Assembly: GCF_025698545.1 (NCBI RefSeq)
Contig: NC_068569.1
Span: forward strand, 20,646,001 to 20,710,000
Length of the DNA: 64,000 bases
DNA from: Gossypium raimondii
Taxonomy: Eukaryota; Streptophyta; Magnoliopsida; Malvales; Malvaceae
Direction: 5' to 3'
Below are positions 61,105 through 64,000 of this stretch, in pieces. Made by a program: the position numbers and the translations under genes. The notes beneath the pieces were generated by a model. The model saw nothing but the letters and a program-made list of their open reading frames with translations. It was not told the DNA's origin and did not search any database. The first letter of the stretch is position 1. Every line of letters starts with the position of its first letter.

Positions 61105-61290
61105 CGTACAATGCCAACGTACCAAACGTGGTCTTACATGTAATCAAATATCGATACCACTGTCCTAGACAGAGTCTTACACGAAATCATATACGATGCT
61201 AATGTCCCAGACATGGTCTTAGACGTAAATCTCAAATAGATGCCAACGTCCCAAACGTGGTCTTACACAAGATCACATATCAGAATCCTA
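61105..61290 (-). repeat. Tandem array in the solo LTR, period about 43 bp
   Basis: Four to five diverged units with core GATGCCAACGTCCCAAACGT and GGTCTTACA. Starts near 61110, 61157, 61197 and 61239. Confidence 0.75.
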
Positions 61291-64000
61291 TGTCATGACA
61301 TATGTATCCTATTTATTCCTATGGTTCATACGGGGCTTTCAGACGTCGTAATTTGATCGAATCGAGCTCGTAATTAATTCTCCCATGCTTATATCAAATT
61401 CGGCATTTACCCAAATATATTTAATAATTCAATTCAGAACTTATAATTTATATATATTCGATATTAACAGCATGTATTTACTTATGAACTTACCTCGGAC
61501 GAAGACGAACTGACCGAGACGACTATTTGACAACTTTTGATTTCCTCTGATCCAAATCCAATTTCTCCTTTTCTTGATCTAATAAATTCGAATTTGGCTA
61601 TTTAATAACACATTTCATTCAAATTTATTCCAAAAACATATAAATGGATACTTTTCATTTTAGCCCCTAACATTTTACATTTTTCATAATTTAGTCCCTA
61701 TTTCACAAAACACAAAATACACATACTTTAAAAATATCCTAGCTTGGCTGAATATCCCTATAGCTCATATAAGCCCACATATTTCATTTATTTTACATTT
61801 TATCCCTTCAATTTTTATTTTCACAAATAAATCCCTAATTTGGATTTTTATCAAAAATTACTTAACAAAATTTAATAATCTATCAACAAATATTTATTTT
61901 TCATCATCAAACAACAAAAACAACAATTTCTCATCAATGGAAATTCACAAAATACACAACCAATTCAAAAATTAGGACACGGGCTAGCTAGAATACGAAG
62001 CAACGATCTCAAAAACATGAAAATTATCAAAAAAAAAACAAGCAAAATACATACCAAATTTTAGCTTCCAAAGTGCAGAATGCTTAAAACACAAAATGTG
62101 TTTTTTTTTCTTCAACTTTCGGCAAGAACAAAGCCAAATGCATGGCATTTTGTGTTTTGTTTTATTTAATATTATGTTATTTACTAATTACTATTTTAAT
62201 CTTAACTAATTCAGTTAAAAATCCATTACCATATGTCCATAAAAGTCCAATCATACTTTCATTGGTATAATATCAACATAAGGACCCCACATTAGAAAAG
62301 CCATAACAATAAAGCACTTTAACAAATAGCTAGCCACTTTTGCATTTTACGCGATTAAGTCATTTTTCGCAAATCGGCGCAAACGATAAAATTAATTCAC
62401 GAAAATTTCACACATTTCAATTCGCATACTATAAGCATGAAAAATAATATTAAAATATTTTTCTAACTTGGATTTGTGGTCCCGAAATCACTCTCCGACT
62501 AAGGTCTAAACTGGAATGTTACAGTGCGTCTGTGTAGGAACACTTAACAATGTTTAAATAAATTCTCTCAAACTTGGAGGACATGGAGGTTCAGTATGAT
62601 AAGGAAGATCGAAGGTTGATTCTACTTTGTTCGTTGCCCCCGTCTTATTCAACCTTTAGAGACACGATTTTATATAGCCGCGAGTCTCTCATAGTTGATG
62701 AGGTTTATGATTCTTTGACCTCGTATAATAAGAGAAACATCTTTTGGTTAAACCCGAGTCTCAAGGAGAGGGTCTCATTGTTCGTGGGAGACAAGATCGA
62801 AATGCTAGTGATGATAATGGAAGGACATAAGAACGAAATCCTCGCGGTAAATCTAAAGGTAGATCAAAGTCTTCAAATAGAGGTAAAACTTGTAACTTCT
62901 GCAAGAAAAAAAGGGCACATTAAATCTAAGTGCTATAAGCTGCAGAACAAGATCAAAAGGGAGATTGCAAATCAAAAGGGAAAACAACCAGAAAAATCCA
63001 GTGAAGCTGATGTTGTAGAAGACTACAGCGATGGTGAACTTCTAGTTGCTTCTATCAACAATTCTAAAGTGAGCGATGAGTGGATCATTGATTCGGGCTA
63101 CACCTTCCACATGAGTCCCAATTAGGATTGGTTTACAACTTACGAATTAGTATCCGAAGGTGTTGTTTTGATGAGAAATAATGCTTCGTGTAAAATTGCA
63201 GGTGTTGGAACGATTAAAGTTAAGATGTTTGACGAAGTTGTCAGAACACTTAGTGACATGCGACATGTTCCAGAATTGAAGAGAAATTTAATTTTGTTGA
63301 GTACTCTTGATTCAAAAGGTTCCCTTGTTGTGATTAAAGGCTAGAGAAATACTGCCAAGTTATATGTTTTGTAGGGTTCTACTGTTACTGGTGATGCAAC
63401 TGTCCCTTCCTCTTCCTTGTCAGATGATGATATTACTAAACTTTGGCATATGCGTCTAGGGCATATCAGTGAGAATGGCATGGCAGAATTGAGCAAAAGA
63501 GAACTTCTTGATAGGTAAAGAATTTGCAAACTTAAGTTTTGTGAGCACTGCGTTTTTGGGAAGTAAAAGAGAGTTTGATTCACCAGAGGAATTCATAACA
63601 CAAAGGAAACGTTGGAGTATATTCATTCTGATCTGTGGGCATATTTATTGATGATTTTTCCAGAAAAGTTTGGGCGTTCTTCCTGAAGCAGAAAAGCGAT
63701 GTGTTTTTCGCATTTAATTCTTGGAAAAATATGATTGAAAAATAGACGAAAAAATGAATAAAATACCTCTGCATAGACAATGGCTTAGAGTTTTGTTTTG
63801 ATGAGTTTAATAAACTATGCAAGTCAGAAGGGATCATGAGACACTTGACAGTTCGTCATACCCCACAGCAAAATTGTGTTGCAGAATGAATGAATAGAAT
63901 GATCATAGAGAAGGTTCGATGTATGTTGTCAAATATCAACTTACCAAAGTCATTTTGGGCCAAAGCAGCCTCTACTGCATAATTTTTGTTCAACCGATCT

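Larger units (their letters stand above)
59463..62523 (-). mobile_element. Solo long LTR (gypsy) nested in copia gag
   Basis: 3,061 bp, TGTAACACCCCG...GGAATGTTACA as read on plus, flanked by the identical duplication GTGCG (59458-59462, 62524-62528). Gag codons continue across the insertion (EEGA before, GAS after). Same family as 19965-22383 but opposite orientation. Contains an array at about 61105-61290 and a hairpin at 60813-60829. No internal region, so it is a solo LTR younger than the copia element. Confidence 0.9.
58685..64000 (+). mobile_element. Ty1/copia retrotransposon, runs off the right edge
   Basis: 5' LTR 58685-59071 (TGTTAG...TTTACA, 387 bp, TATA-like CTATAAATAG near 58890), PBS at 59075, then gag, protease, gag-pre-integrase and integrase in order. 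Interrupted at 59463-62523 by a solo LTR. Reverse transcriptase, RNase H and the 3' LTR would lie beyond the window. The gag/protease wording is close to that of the deleted element at 14273-16643 (LCSLPPSYxxFRxT, LDSG/IDSG). Confidence 0.88.
59115..64000 (+). pseudogene. Copia gag-pol, interrupted and decayed
   Basis: Starts MTSLKYEIPLLDRNTRFVLW at 59115. TAG stops stand at two places where the family has Gln (VLA*MDLEDA, NEIL*DVMKE). After the solo LTR the reading resumes with LILLCSLPPSYSTFRDT. The zinc knuckle has lost its first Cys pair (ARKKGHIKSKC near 62900). Protease IDSGYTFHMSPN is followed by TAG (63125). Gag-pre-integrase LWHMRLGHISENGM and the HHCC finger (CKLKFCEHCVFGK) are readable. 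The integrase core shows HSDLW and CIDNGLEF with a small deletion between (near 63640), then NRMIIEKVRCML. It reaches the window edge in integrase. No functional protein expected. Confidence 0.88.

Overview
This is a plant nuclear window. It is AT-rich, has spliced genes with GT-AG introns, and is packed with LTR retrotransposons, a LINE, a hAT element and MITE-like inverted repeats. The repertoire (long TGTAAC...GTTACA LTRs, copia elements primed by initiator Met-tRNA) and the plantacyanin, R2R3-MYB, GRAS and thioredoxin m genes point to a eudicot. A Malvaceae genome such as Gossypium is my best guess from memory of its repeats; it is inference and not shown by the sequence alone.

Only four host genes look intact: a two-exon plantacyanin (246-724, minus), a two-exon R2R3-MYB of the MYB52/54/56 type (8057-9615, minus), a GRAS regulator of the SCL1 type (47614-49353, plus) and a chloroplast thioredoxin m (49939-50922, plus). 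All four splice in frame when joined by eye. They have no evident common pathway.

The rest is mobile DNA. 2.2-4.5 kb: nested inverted-repeat elements. 10.9-11.4 kb: inverted-repeat element. 13.7-16.6 kb: a gypsy-type solo LTR, then a deleted copia element with both LTRs, PBS and target duplication. 16.9-18.0 kb: a Mutator-like long-TIR element. 18.4-23.2 kb: a decayed gypsy gag split by a 2.4-kb solo LTR. 27.8-30.5 kb: small inverted-repeat elements and an LTR. 34.2-44.5 kb: a LINE fragment split by a very unusual 8.6-kb hAT element. 53.8-58.2 kb: remains of a long-LTR gypsy element. 58.7-64.0 kb: a copia element running off the window, with a 3.1-kb solo LTR in its gag.

The most unusual object is the hAT element at 34946-43542. 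It has an exact 8-bp target duplication (ATGAGAAC). Besides its outer left end it contains a second, internal terminus, and its 3' half (transposase C-terminus plus right end) is duplicated in inverted orientation. The result is a large palindrome with arms of 2.7 and 4.4 kb, nearly identical where compared. A transcript through it would fold into long double-stranded RNA, so it could act as a natural silencing locus for its own family. A second theme is three long gypsy LTRs that each carry a private tandem array followed by a short hairpin whose shape, but not sequence, is kept.
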